A stretch of DNA of 64,000 bases from Treponema bryantii (GTDB lineage: Bacteria > Spirochaetota > Spirochaetia > Treponematales > Treponemataceae): assembly GCF_900111035.1 (NCBI RefSeq), contig NZ_FOFU01000002.1, positions 558,001-622,000 of the forward strand, written 5' to 3'. Shown here one piece after another: positions 16,613 through 25,672 of this stretch (positions are counted from its first letter, which is position 1; each line of letters opens with the position of its first letter). Position numbers and translations under genes: made by a program. The notes under the pieces were generated by a model, which saw only the letters and a list, made by a program, of their open reading frames with translations, was not told the DNA's origin and did not search any database.

Positions 16613-17146
16613 TTATAAACAGTTCAATTCAAAATGATAATGTTGCTTTACCATGCCGTCTTCTGTGAATTCCTTTACAAGGATACCACCACAGCGCATG
16701 GCGGTTTTAGTTGAAGCAACATTATCTTTGTCGCATGCTACAATTACTTCAGTAAGTCCGGACTGTTTTGCAAAGTTCAGCATAAGGTTTAATTGCTTTG
16801 AGGCATATCCTTTTCTTCGTTCGGAAGGTCTGATTCCATATGCAATATGACCGCCGTTTTTTAGCTCGTCATTCAGCGAATGATGAAACTTAATGCATCC
16901 AATCAGTTTTCCATCTGAAAGACGTTTGGAAAAGAAAGTACTCGTCTGAATATCATTATCTGATTTCATTTTTCTGATGGAATCAATATGCTCCAGCCAG
17001 TCATCAAAATCATCATAATATGCAAGACCACCGCTTCCATGAACCTGCATATCTCCGGATTTAAAATGCTCTTCTTTGTACTGGAGTATTTCTTCCTTTA
17101 TTTCTTTGGATGGAATGATTAACACAAGTTCATCGTCACTCAGCAT
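16613..17146 (-). CDS. GNAT-family N-acetyltransferase, RimJ/RimL-like
   Basis: ATG 17146 is preferred because it has AGGAAGG ahead and lies just after the stop of the upstream gene; the product has 177 residues. GGHIAYGIRPSERRKGYASK is the acetyl-CoA loop region and ACDKDNVASTKTAMRCGG the typical C-terminal half of RimJ/L-type enzymes. It is the last gene of a long minus-strand run and is convergent, without gap, to the GNAT gene on the plus strand. Confidence 0.85.
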   Translation of the reverse strand: MLSDDELVLIIPSKEIKEEILQYKEEHFKSGDMQVHGSGGLAYYDDFDDWLEHIDSIRKMKSDNDIQTSTFFSKRLSDGKLIGCIKFHHSLNDELKNGGHIAYGIRPSERRKGYASKQLNLMLNFAKQSGLTEVIVACDKDNVASTKTAMRCGGILVKEFTEDGMVKQHYHFELNCL

Positions 17147-17147
17147 A

Positions 17148-17933
17148 TTAGTCCTTCCTGCAGCAGAACATGCCGTATTCTTTTGGAACTGACAAAACAC
17201 CATCGACCATCTGCTTTGTGAGAAGGGCGTGAATTTCTTTTTTCGGTACAGCGCTCAGTGTAGTCATACTGGAAAGTGAATAAATATATTCAACCAGATC
17301 ATCAATATCTGTTACAGCGAGTGAATCTTCGTAGTTCAATCTTTGGACATTAGAAAAGAAGGGGGCAAGAAGTTCTTTTCCATTTTGAAGTGTAAAGTTT
17401 TTATTCACATTGTCTTCAACGCCATACGCGCTCAAAGTCTTAGAAAGATATTCTATAATTCCGTGTTCTCCAAAAGTTGCGCAGTAAAAGGCTCCACCTG
17501 TTTTCAGAACTCTGCGAACTTCAGACAAACCTCGCTTCATATCCGGCACATGATAAAGCATCATATTTGCAATCACAACATCAAAGCTCTCGTCTTCAAA
17601 AGGAATATCCTGAATATCAATTATCTGATATTCAACATTGGCATTGGACCCGATATTGGTCTTTGCGTTTTCAAGCATTCCTTCAGAAAAATCAGAGAGA
17701 ATAATTTTTGAACACTTACTCATCAAATCTACATGACCTTTCCACATATCGCCTGTACCGCAGCCGAGCTCCAGCACCTTCATGCCCTCTGTGATTTTAT
17801 AATTCGAAAAAATCCAGTTTCCAAAACCCATTTTATTTGTGGAATATTTTTGATGAATTGAAATGCGCGTATTTAAATTGCTCGCGTTGGCATACTGTTT
17901 TTTTACATTTTTTTGATTATTGATTGTACTCAT
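17148..17933 (-). CDS. Class I SAM-dependent methyltransferase (UbiE-like)
   Basis: Start ATG 17933 overlaps the TGA of the upstream gene (ATGA) and has AGGA before it, giving 261 residues. Motif I is VLELGCGTGDMW, motif II LSDFSEGML, then DESFDVVIANMMLYHVPD and VRRVLKTGGAFYC, which are the full set of Methyltransf_11 landmarks. Translational coupling ties it to the adenosine-deaminase-like gene. Confidence 0.85.
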   Translation of the reverse strand: MSTINNQKNVKKQYANASNLNTRISIHQKYSTNKMGFGNWIFSNYKITEGMKVLELGCGTGDMWKGHVDLMSKCSKIILSDFSEGMLENAKTNIGSNANVEYQIIDIQDIPFEDESFDVVIANMMLYHVPDMKRGLSEVRRVLKTGGAFYCATFGEHGIIEYLSKTLSAYGVEDNVNKNFTLQNGKELLAPFFSNVQRLNYEDSLAVTDIDDLVEYIYSLSSMTTLSAVPKKEIHALLTKQMVDGVLSVPKEYGMFCCRKD

Positions 17934-18895
17934 TTTTCTATCCTGTTTGATATTCCCCAACAGCGGATTTCATCCAACTGTTCGGCGGTGAGTGTTCCGG
18001 CATCATATAGGTGCTGATATTCTTCATCAATCGAACTGTCAAAAACGAGAAGGTCGTCGGTGTTTATTGTAACAGGTACTTCATTTTCAACGAGGATTTT
18101 GATAGGATGTTCTGCATAGCTTTTTGCATATCCCAGTTTGATGTTGCTGGTAGGGCAGACGTTCAAAGTGATTTTTCTGTCTGCAAGCAGTTTCATTACT
18201 TTCGACGAGTTCACAGCGTTTATTCCATGATGGATTTCATCCAAACCAAGAGTTTCGATTGCTTCTTCAATTTCTTCTGCTGTGCCGGTTTCTCCAACGT
18301 GCATGCGTTTTAGAACGCCGTATTTTTCTGCGATTCTGTACAGCGGGATATAATCAGAAAAAGGTTTATAGCCTTCACCGCAGCAGACATCAATTGATTT
18401 AAAATATCCGGAACTGAAATATTCTTCTGCCTGAACGAGCGCTGGTTCTATATCTTCATAAGAAGCAAACGCAAGCTCCGGCTCATAAACAGCATCCGGA
18501 CAATATTTTTTATGCAGCGCATCATAATAATCACAAAAGGCCTGCAGGCTGCCGTAGTCTTCAATATCAGATGCAGAAAAGCTTGGCGCAAAACGTGCAA
18601 GATGATTTCTGCCAGCTTCGACAAAACAGCCTTCGCGGCGTGTATCAGCCTGCTTGTTGTCGTGAGCCCGGCAATAATCTCTGATATTATTTACATACCA
18701 GTCCTGCATTCCCTGTAGACCATCAAAAACAGCCGGCGGTTTTGCAAAGGTATGATTCATTCTTTCAGAAAGCCACTCTACTCTACAGCCTCGTCCAATA
18801 TGATTATGCACATCACTTTTTGGAATTGAAAGAAGAGTCTGTGTATCATGATTTTTTAGTGCGTTTATAAAATCGCTTGAAAATTTATCTGTCAT
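17930..18895 (-). CDS. Adenosine deaminase-like metal-dependent hydrolase
   Basis: A 321-residue amidohydrolase with the ADA landmarks: DVHNHIG (His30, His32) for the usual HxH, MHVGE for HAGE, IHHGIN for the metal histidine, CPTSNIKLG and TINTDD. All catalytic and zinc residues seem to be present, although HNHIGRG is an unusual form of the first motif. It could deaminate adenosine, another purine or a modified nucleoside. It overlaps the GNAT gene upstream by 11 nt and is coupled to the methyltransferase downstream. Confidence 0.8.
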   Translation of the reverse strand: MTDKFSSDFINALKNHDTQTLLSIPKSDVHNHIGRGCRVEWLSERMNHTFAKPPAVFDGLQGMQDWYVNNIRDYCRAHDNKQADTRREGCFVEAGRNHLARFAPSFSASDIEDYGSLQAFCDYYDALHKKYCPDAVYEPELAFASYEDIEPALVQAEEYFSSGYFKSIDVCCGEGYKPFSDYIPLYRIAEKYGVLKRMHVGETGTAEEIEEAIETLGLDEIHHGINAVNSSKVMKLLADRKITLNVCPTSNIKLGYAKSYAEHPIKILVENEVPVTINTDDLLVFDSSIDEEYQHLYDAGTLTAEQLDEIRCWGISNRIEK

Positions 18896-19697
18896 AGTTT
18901 TGTTGATGTGATCTCTGGCTGCATGATTTATCTATATTATTATCGGATTCATTAGTTTGCGAGAAGAAAATAAAATTGTATTTCAACGGATTTATAAATC
19001 CAAGTTTTTCTGAAAGTTTCATTGAAGCAATATTTTCTACATCGCAGGCCCAGATAGGTTTTAGGCCTCTTTTCTCAACTTCTTCCAGAGTTTTTACACA
19101 GACTGCAAATGCAAAACCTTTGCGCTGTTTATCATCATCAGTGATAATTCCAAGTTCTGTATATCCGCGGGCAGTAAAGGCTGCTTCGCTCTCACTACAG
19201 ATTTCGCCATTTTCGATTGCATAAAATCCGAAAGCAATTTTCAGGAAGTTCTCTTTTGAACCGTAAACACGCTCATGAAATTCCTTCCACGGAACCTTTT
19301 CGTATAATTCGCTGTCGTATGGTTTTATTTCAACGTCTCTAGGTTTCTGCTCAATAGCTTTTCTTTGAGTATATTCGTGTCGAGGAATCACAGTTCCCAA
19401 TTCTGCCAGCGGAAACTTTGAACCTCTCTCAGGAGTCCAGACTACCTGAATCCATGCGTGTTTAATTATTTCTCGTAAGGTCTCTTCAATCCATTCAAAA
19501 TCTGCGGCGTCGCTGATATAAACCCAGCTCATATCAAGCTGACAGATTGCTTTAGTCGGCGCATTAATATCATCAACAAAAGTCTTACCCAGCAATATTC
19601 CATCAAAATAACACCACAGCGCAGAAGTGTTCGGCTGCCTGTTTTTGAACAGCGGAAAAATCAAAGCTTTCTTTTCTTCAGGTAACTGGTAGATCAT
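18885..19697 (-). CDS. GNAT-family acetyltransferase, two-part
   Basis: A 270-residue protein. The N-terminal half is strand-rich without clear motif; the C-terminal half (ELGIITDDDKQRKGFAFAVC, WACDVENIASMKLSEKLGF) is a GNAT domain of the type annotated as GNAT acetyltransferase PF12746. AGGAGG precedes ATG 19697. Its start overlaps the stop of a truncated phosphotransferase fragment by 4 nt. Confidence 0.75.
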   Translation of the reverse strand: MIYQLPEEKKALIFPLFKNRQPNTSALWCYFDGILLGKTFVDDINAPTKAICQLDMSWVYISDAADFEWIEETLREIIKHAWIQVVWTPERGSKFPLAELGTVIPRHEYTQRKAIEQKPRDVEIKPYDSELYEKVPWKEFHERVYGSKENFLKIAFGFYAIENGEICSESEAAFTARGYTELGIITDDDKQRKGFAFAVCVKTLEEVEKRGLKPIWACDVENIASMKLSEKLGFINPLKYNFIFFSQTNESDNNIDKSCSQRSHQQNYDR

Positions 19698-19918
19698 AAT
19701 GTCCTCCTGTGTAGTGATAGGTTTTTACCAGATAATATTGATTTTATAGGAAACGGGACATTATTAAGATGATTTACGGCATAAGTGTGATTCGCCGTAC
19801 AAACCTTATACATCCTGTGCATAAAGCCGCCAGATACCGCCGTTATGGGAGCTGTAATTCTCCCAAGCAAAAGAGTCTCAAAAAGCTGTGTAATCAGATT
19901 CTGAAGTTCTAACTGCAT
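19694..19918 (-). pseudogene. N-terminal fragment of an APH-type phosphotransferase
   Basis: 74 codons. ITAVSGGFMHRMYKV and HTYAVNHLN match the glycine-rich loop and ATP-lysine strand of APH-like kinases (usual form VSGGLLHRMY...YAVKxLNP), but Lys is replaced by Asn and the remaining kinase, including the HGD loop, is missing. The tail KSILSGKNLSLHRRTL looks out of frame. It is best read as the remnant left when the rest of the gene was deleted and the GNAT gene was joined. Confidence 0.65.
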
Positions 19919-19990
19919 GATTTTATTATAGTATTTATTTGAAGTGTCTGCATACTTTTGAAATGGATTTATATCGATTTTATAATAAAA

Positions 19991-20188
19991 ACCATAAAAT
20001 TTGCCGTTTTCTAGAGTTTTTTATGGTGTTCTGGCAATTTATTCTAATAAAAACCATAAAAAGCTGACTTTTTTGCACAATTTTATGGTTTTTAAGTCAA
20101 TTTCAAACTGTTTTTTAATCAATCTGTCCGAATTCAATTAAAAATGCCATAAAAAATGCCTATATCGCATTGAATTTTATGGCATTTT
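19991..20188. repeat. Array of three A/T-rich hairpins sharing the stem (A/G)CCATAAAA/TTTTATGG(T/C)
   Basis: Inverted repeats at 19991-19999/20019-20027 (9 bp plus near-matches), 20048-20061/20081-20094 (14 bp) and 20141-20154/20175-20188 (14 bp). The first two stems contain AACCATAAAA and the third AATGCCATAAAA, with both arms changed together. Loops of about 19-20 nt are unrelated. The design is the same as the array at 931-1204 with another stem sequence. It fills the gene-free stretch 19919-20199, directly downstream of a methyltransferase gene. Confidence 0.88.
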
Positions 20189-20199
20189 GAAAAAATACT

Positions 20200-21051
20200 T
20201 TATTCTTTCCTTCCACGAATAACCATTGTTACGGAAACAGAAGTGTCCCATTGTTTGATTCCGTCGCGATAAAGCTTAAGCCTTTTATCATACTTTTGAT
20301 TGATTGCAGAAATGACCGACTCCGAATCTTTTGAATGTGTAGAATAAATTGCTTCTAATGCACATTGTCTGCCAGCCTCGATTATTGCTTCGGAAAATTG
20401 TTTTGAATATTGAGGGTTATCTGGCGTAAGGTTTATTGCTGCATAGCCTGTGGAAACATCTGTAAATCCAAACTTTTCCATCGAAGCAGGAAGTTCTGCT
20501 TCTGTCATTGGAAATCTGCATACCTGAAATTTCTCAAGCTCTTCCTGGGCATCTGGCTGGGTTTTCCAATAAGCTTCTTCCTCTTTAGTTTGATTTAAAC
20601 AATCAGCCGCACATCCAATTCCTTTTCTTGCCGAAAGACAAATGCAGATTCCGCCTGATTTTAAAACCCGTTTTTGCTCGCCCCAGAAAGCAGAAGGTTC
20701 AATATGTTCCTGAACAGTATTCGAAATAGTGATATCAAAAGTATTATCTTCAATAGGAAGCGCCGTAGCATCGGCTTCCATAAAAGAAACACCTTTTATA
20801 TTATCCTTAGCAAATTCAATAAACTTTGTATCTCTGTCTATTCCAGTGATTTCTGCATTCGGATACCACCTGTGCAAGGCTTCAGCCAAGGCTCCGGGAC
20901 CGCAACCAATTTCAAGAATCTTAAGAGACTTTTGCTGATCAATATTAAAGAGGTCTTTGTAATTCGCAAAGAAAATATCATCGAACCTGAGCTTGCGGCT
21001 CAAATATAAAGTCATGATTCCCTGAACATTTTCGGACCAGATTGTATTCAC
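20200..21051 (-). CDS. Class I SAM-dependent methyltransferase
   Basis: A 283-residue protein with motif I ILEIGCGPGALAEALHRWYP, motif II ITGIDRD, DNTFDITISNTVQEHIEP and QKRVLKSGGICIC. The C-terminal 100 residues (after RFPMTEAELP) are a helical cap as in many small-molecule methyltransferases. It is the last of three consecutive methyltransferase genes and is followed by the second hairpin array. Confidence 0.85.
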   Translation of the reverse strand: MNTIWSENVQGIMTLYLSRKLRFDDIFFANYKDLFNIDQQKSLKILEIGCGPGALAEALHRWYPNAEITGIDRDTKFIEFAKDNIKGVSFMEADATALPIEDNTFDITISNTVQEHIEPSAFWGEQKRVLKSGGICICLSARKGIGCAADCLNQTKEEEAYWKTQPDAQEELEKFQVCRFPMTEAELPASMEKFGFTDVSTGYAAINLTPDNPQYSKQFSEAIIEAGRQCALEAIYSTHSKDSESVISAINQKYDKRLKLYRDGIKQWDTSVSVTMVIRGRKE

Positions 21052-21066
21052 TTTCTTAAACTTCCA

Positions 21067-21789
21067 TTAATAATTTTTATTTCTAACATAGATCAGTATA
21101 AAGTTCAAGATTTCATTCAGCCCCTTGCTTAAAAACTCTTTGTCGCGGATTCCAAATTCATGTCCTGAATCAAACCATTCCTGCCAGGCAATATCAAAAC
21201 AGTCTGCTTCTTTCACAGAGATTTCACAGGAGCTGCTGCATTCTTTTTTGAGGAGATTTTCCCACCAGGTAACAGTTTTGAATAACTGTGAATCATCACC
21301 TTCTGCCCAGGTTTCAAAAATTGTTTTGAGTTCGCCCTCAGGTTCTTTTTTTAATCCTGGAATTGCAATCATCACACAGCCGCCTTTTTTGACAAAGGGC
21401 AAAATCTTTTCGCCAAACACGCCTTCCTTGCATCCAAAGTAATGATAAGAATCAACGCTCACAATTGCATCAAAATAGTCGTGCGCAAAAGGCATGTCCA
21501 TTGCATCACCGTGGATTGGAATGATTTTATCTTCAAGTTTGTTTTCCTTTATGCGCTTATAGTTTTCTGTTGCAGCAATCCAAAGGTCTAAAGCATAAAC
21601 AGTCTTTGCATTTGTTTCATTTGCAAGAAACATCGAAGTCAAAGCGTAGCCGCAGCCCAGATCCAGAGTCCTGTCAAAAACTGCATCGGCAGGTTTTCGC
21701 AGAATAAGCTCATCCAGCAACCTGAACGAGTTTGGTCCCATAAGATAATCTTTTGTGAAATATTTTCTGTAGTTCTCGATGTTACTCAT
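21067..21789 (-). CDS. Class I SAM-dependent methyltransferase
   Basis: A 240-residue protein: TLDLGCGYALTSMFLA (motif I), VYALDLW (motif II), HDYFDAIVSVDSYHYFG and VKKGGCVMIAIPG. The start ATG overlaps the stop of the upstream methyltransferase gene (ATGA) so the two are coupled. The sequence differs enough from its neighbours that it is not a recent tandem copy. Confidence 0.85.
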   Translation of the reverse strand: MSNIENYRKYFTKDYLMGPNSFRLLDELILRKPADAVFDRTLDLGCGYALTSMFLANETNAKTVYALDLWIAATENYKRIKENKLEDKIIPIHGDAMDMPFAHDYFDAIVSVDSYHYFGCKEGVFGEKILPFVKKGGCVMIAIPGLKKEPEGELKTIFETWAEGDDSQLFKTVTWWENLLKKECSSSCEISVKEADCFDIAWQEWFDSGHEFGIRDKEFLSKGLNEILNFILIYVRNKNY

Positions 21790-22619
21790 TTTTTAACTCC
21801 TACGTACATTGCATGTCCGCACATTTCTATAATTGACTTTTCTTCTGAAGTTGAATCAATCAACTCGAGGATTTTTGAAAAGACATTCTTATTTTTGAAT
21901 TTGAAAATCACATCTTCTTTTTCGTAACCAAAGCCACGGATGGAACGGAGCTCTTGTTTTTCAAATCCGTTTGCGATAAACAGATTTTCAATTTCTTCTG
22001 ATGTCGGATAGTAGCCTTCCTGAAAGCCGTTGCTCGAAAGATTTTTAAACTTGCCAGAATCAAAGCAATCTTCCAAAGTATCGATGCTAACCTGGTCCGG
22101 GCTCCAGCAGAATCTTTGAACGAGCGCAATACTTCCTGCCAAATGAGGAATAAAACTTGCAAAAACTTTTCCGCCGGTTTTGAGAACACGTTGTATTTCG
22201 GCAACACATTTCTCGCGTTCATCTTTTTCTGTAAGATGATATAGCGGGCCAAAGAGAAGCACTACATCAAAAGAGTTATCTTTATAACAGCTAAGGTCTG
22301 TTGCATTTACCTGGTCGCAGGAAATCAGATTTTCAACTTTGTCTTCTTCTTTCTGTTTTTTTGCCTGCTCTAGTAAGGTTTCCGAAAGATCTGCAAGTGT
22401 GACCTTATATCCCTTCTTCGCAAGAGGAAAAGAATAAACCCCTGCACCACCGCCAAGATCTAGAACCGAGATTTTAGCTCCATCATCCAATGCTGGAAGA
22501 TTCTTCTCCAGAATCCTCATCGTCATCAAAAACTCAAGTTTTCCGCTGTTGTCATTTCTGAGTCGATTTTTTTCATCAAAATGTTTGTAATAGTTTTTTA
22601 CTTTTTCAAAATCTGTCAT
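21786..22619 (-). CDS. Class I SAM-dependent methyltransferase
   Basis: ATG 22619 is used (a TTG at 22625 is the longer choice), giving 277 residues. VLDLGGGAGVYSFPLAKKGY (motif I), LADLSETLLEQAK (motif II), NSFDVVLLFGPLYHL and IQRVLKTGGKVFASF place it in the Methyltransf_25 group. It is the first of three adjacent methyltransferase genes. A TATAAT on the minus strand ends 5 nt before the ATG, so its mRNA probably has no leader. Confidence 0.85.
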   Translation of the reverse strand: MTDFEKVKNYYKHFDEKNRLRNDNSGKLEFLMTMRILEKNLPALDDGAKISVLDLGGGAGVYSFPLAKKGYKVTLADLSETLLEQAKKQKEEDKVENLISCDQVNATDLSCYKDNSFDVVLLFGPLYHLTEKDEREKCVAEIQRVLKTGGKVFASFIPHLAGSIALVQRFCWSPDQVSIDTLEDCFDSGKFKNLSSNGFQEGYYPTSEEIENLFIANGFEKQELRSIRGFGYEKEDVIFKFKNKNVFSKILELIDSTSEEKSIIEMCGHAMYVGVKK

Positions 22620-22624
22620 AGACA

Positions 22625-22630
22625 ATTATA
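22625..22630 (-). promoter_or_regulatory. -10 element TATAAT of the methyltransferase cluster
   Basis: Perfect minus-strand TATAAT only 5 nt from ATG 22619; no convincing -35 hexamer at 16-18 nt. The remaining 22640-22860 holds no gene that I can see, only A/T-rich sequence with a weak ACAATC/GATTGT dyad before the next gene. Confidence 0.45.
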
Positions 22631-22870
22631 GTATAAGTTATGAATAAATAATCTTCAATCTTAAAAGGTAGCACGTTAGGCTAATACGAGGTGCATAAAT
22701 AAAATACTACATAACACCAGAAACCCTATACTAAAAGTTAATATATTTTATTTTTTGTAAAATTAAAAAAGCCATGTTAAAATAAAAGTAAGTTTGGGTT
22801 TAACAATCTGCTATCTTTGTATGATTGTTATATATATTTAATTATATGTTTATATAAAAAGAGGATGCTT

Positions 22871-24730
22871 ATGTCTGATATTTATCGTTTTCGATGTATT
22901 GCAAGCAGTGGGGCTGGATACCGAGCCGTAATTAGTTACAAAAATCCAAATTGTAAAAACTGGAGCAAAACAGACAGAGTCAGTGGACCTGTCTCTGTAG
23001 GAATTTCCCGAGATGTTTTTCTGAAAGACATTAAGGAAATAAAAGATGGAGCCAGTGTAAGAATTGTAATGGCGTATGGGGTAACACGTACAGAAGCAAA
23101 AGAAACTTTTACTTATAAAAGTAATTCTGCTAACTATGCTGTGTATGATGGCTATATCTCAACGAAATCAAAAACTATAAAATGTTTGAACGTTATCTGC
23201 GAATCAAAAGAAGAAGGTGAAGTTTCTGGCTTTAATTTTACTGCAAAAGCAGCATACGCTTTTAATGTAAATATCGAATATCAAAACCCAGGCAATAAGG
23301 CAAAAATCATTTCTGAAGTAGTCCGAGTTAATTCAGGCACTCCAGAAACAATCCATATAGGAGAGTTCTCAGAAATTTCAGATGGAGCAAAAGTTCGTTT
23401 TATAATGGATATTGTAGCAGGCAGAAAAGGTGTACGTGCAAATCAAGTTTTTACTTTCAAACGTGACATAACATGCCTTGCAAAATATGAATGTACTGGA
23501 ACTACCTATGACGAGACAATTAAATACTTAGGTAAAACAGATTTTAAGCCGGCAATATTTGTTGGTGGAAAAGGTAGAAATTCCAGTATTTGTTCTTCAG
23601 GCAACAAAGGATTGACCAGCAACACCTTCGTAAAAATTGGAAATGACAAATTATCAAACTTGATTCAATTTGGTGATGATGGACATGTAGCATCTATAGC
23701 AATGGACAAAGCAGGAAAAACAATAACTACTTTTGCATCTGGTCCTAAAGGTGCTAAGCTTAGGGGCCACTTATGGTTTATGGATGAGCAATACAATTGT
23801 TATGAAGAAGATATTGCTTACCATGGTAAAAGACCTACAGAAAATACAACTAAAATACAAAATTCAAACATTAAATACATTTCATGGAATGATAAACTAT
23901 TGGGAGGAGACTATAACCCTGCTCTACGGCTAATAACTATCAAAGGTAAGTTCGAAAAAACTTTCAATCGATTTGGTTTTGTAAGAACAGAAAAGGATGG
24001 ACGATTTTTTTATAATACAAAAATTGATTGTCCACAAAAGGATTTTGGTTATTTTGATCTTTACGACTACTGTTTCGATTATGCAACAAATATGGAAAAG
24101 AAAAAATTCGAATTCACATCAAATGGAAAAGAATACATATTCTGGCTTTGGAAAGGAAATTATTTAAACCTTGGTGCAGGTGCAGAATTAGGTTTTTATG
24201 AATTCGAAAGAAACATTAGCCGTAGAGAAGCAGAAAAAAGCATTCGCTTGTTTGTAACAAATATTATTCTTGCGCTGTTTGCAAGTTTAATACCAGAACC
24301 AATAACTTGCGCAACCTTGACAGCAACAATTAATTCAATCCTATCAGAAGTCTTTTCTATGCATAATCAGGAATCATATAAATTTTACAAAGTCGTAGAC
24401 GAAAGTCAGTACCTGAAAATGGCAGTTAATTTACATGGAAAGAATAATCTACCAGCAAATATATCTAGTTATTCTCCAAAAGATAATCAGTGGTGGATTA
24501 CAACCTTTGTTCCATATCTACAAGGTGTTCAACCAAAAGATCTTGCGCCAACGTACACGATAACATTTACAAAAGATAAGGAACAATTGTTCAACGACTT
24601 TGTAGATACACAAATTAAGGCTTGTAAAAACAAGGTAGAAATAATAGAACGTGACAAAATTGTGATTAAAGGAATAGCAAATGGCTGGACTTTTGATAGA
24701 AGAAAATTGACACTTGAATACACTTTCTAA
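22871..24730 (+). CDS. DUF4474-domain protein with duplicated N-terminal module
   Basis: ATG 22871 follows GAGG by 6 nt; 619 residues, no signal peptide. Residues about 3-95 and 110-205 look like two copies of one beta-rich module: DGASVRIVMAYGVTR with ETFTYK, and DGAKVRFIMDIVAGR with QVFTFK. The C-terminal part (FWLWKGNYLNLGAGAELGFYE, then NQWWITTFVPYLQ and YTITFTKD) matches the DUF4474 pattern, a domain of unknown role. It is the only plus-strand gene in the 16.6-38.7 kb region and has its own terminator. Function unknown. Confidence 0.65.
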   Translation: MSDIYRFRCIASSGAGYRAVISYKNPNCKNWSKTDRVSGPVSVGISRDVFLKDIKEIKDGASVRIVMAYGVTRTEAKETFTYKSNSANYAVYDGYISTKSKTIKCLNVICESKEEGEVSGFNFTAKAAYAFNVNIEYQNPGNKAKIISEVVRVNSGTPETIHIGEFSEISDGAKVRFIMDIVAGRKGVRANQVFTFKRDITCLAKYECTGTTYDETIKYLGKTDFKPAIFVGGKGRNSSICSSGNKGLTSNTFVKIGNDKLSNLIQFGDDGHVASIAMDKAGKTITTFASGPKGAKLRGHLWFMDEQYNCYEEDIAYHGKRPTENTTKIQNSNIKYISWNDKLLGGDYNPALRLITIKGKFEKTFNRFGFVRTEKDGRFFYNTKIDCPQKDFGYFDLYDYCFDYATNMEKKKFEFTSNGKEYIFWLWKGNYLNLGAGAELGFYEFERNISRREAEKSIRLFVTNIILALFASLIPEPITCATLTATINSILSEVFSMHNQESYKFYKVVDESQYLKMAVNLHGKNNLPANISSYSPKDNQWWITTFVPYLQGVQPKDLAPTYTITFTKDKEQLFNDFVDTQIKACKNKVEIIERDKIVIKGIANGWTFDRRKLTLEYTF

Positions 24731-24754
24731 AAACTATCTTTGAGCATTGAGAAA

Positions 24755-24789
24755 ATCCCGAAAGTTCATATAACTTTCGGGATTTTTTT
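24755..24789. terminator. Bidirectional intrinsic terminator
   Basis: ATCCCGAAAGTT (24755-24766), 5-nt loop, AACTTTCGGGAT (24772-24783), then seven T; the left side has AAAA for the opposite direction. It separates the convergent DUF4474 and AraC genes. Confidence 0.9.
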
Positions 24790-25672
24790 ACGTAGTTTTT
24801 GTTTTCACCGGAATCCAAAGTTCGCACATTAAGTCTGGTTCCCCTTCATCAAAATATATTTCAAAATCTGGAGCTTCTTTTGTCTGCAAACCGCTTTGTG
24901 GAAGGAAGTTCTGAAAATAATTTTCCCACGCTTTTGAAATACAGTCACCGTCTTTGCCGTAGCAGTTAAAAATTACATAGCGACTTTTTTCAACCTGCCA
25001 TTTTCTAAAACCATCCGGTACCTTACTAAAATCAAAATCATCAGGAACAATAACCGCCAGCGCATATACAAAAGAAGTTGAATCTTCCTTGAGTTCTGAG
25101 CAAAGTCCGAAAACTCTGTTGTCATTTTTTGCACGGAAGGTCTTCAACAAATCAAGTTTTTTGGTTTGAATGCATTCGCCCCAGAAATCAGAAATGCTTT
25201 CATCGCTCTCATCTTCAATTATGTCCACAGAAAAAGAACGCGGAATCACAAGAAAGTTTACAGTTTCCAGATCTGTCATTTTATATTTGATTGGAGTGGC
25301 ACCTTCCATCGTAACTCTGATACTGAGCGGATTATACATTGCAAGAGTTTTGCTTCCTGCTTTTACCACGCCCGGTGTAATTCCATGAAAACGCGAAAAG
25401 GCTTTTGTAAATCCATCAACAGAATCAAACCAGTATTTCATGGCGAGGTCTGTTACTTTGATATCTGTGTACAAAAGTTCCTGACCGGCGAGCGAAAGTC
25501 TTCTGTTTCTGATGTAAGCACTTGGAGTGATGCCGGAAATAAAGCGAAAGGTTCTATGAAATTCATAAGGCGACATGTTCACCTGTTTTGCAACATCAAC
25601 ATAAGTGATGTTATCAAGCAGGTGAGTTTCTATAAAATCTACAGACTTTTGTAAAATTTCAAAACCAATCAT
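24788..25672 (-). CDS. AraC-family regulator with GyrI-like effector domain
   Basis: A 294-residue protein. Residues 1-110 are an AraC double helix-turn-helix (ITYVDVAKQVNMSPYEFHRTF; DSVDGFTKAFSRFHGITPG) placed at the N-terminus, and residues 125-290 form a Rob/GyrI-type effector-binding domain (FYALAVI, WQVEKSRYVIFNCYG, DFEIYFDEG). This is the Rob/SoxS-like layout of regulators that bind small hydrophobic molecules. Its first codons overlap the end of the oxidoreductase gene by 14 nt. Confidence 0.88.
   Translation of the reverse strand: MIGFEILQKSVDFIETHLLDNITYVDVAKQVNMSPYEFHRTFRFISGITPSAYIRNRRLSLAGQELLYTDIKVTDLAMKYWFDSVDGFTKAFSRFHGITPGVVKAGSKTLAMYNPLSIRVTMEGATPIKYKMTDLETVNFLVIPRSFSVDIIEDESDESISDFWGECIQTKKLDLLKTFRAKNDNRVFGLCSELKEDSTSFVYALAVIVPDDFDFSKVPDGFRKWQVEKSRYVIFNCYGKDGDCISKAWENYFQNFLPQSGLQTKEAPDFEIYFDEGEPDLMCELWIPVKTKTT

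Noticed and set aside
22660-22720. Integron attC site, because of CGTTAGGC near a GCAC/GTGC pair
   Set aside because: No matching RYYYAAC partner at the proper distance, no integrase, and only one occurrence in the window although it has many cassette-like genes.
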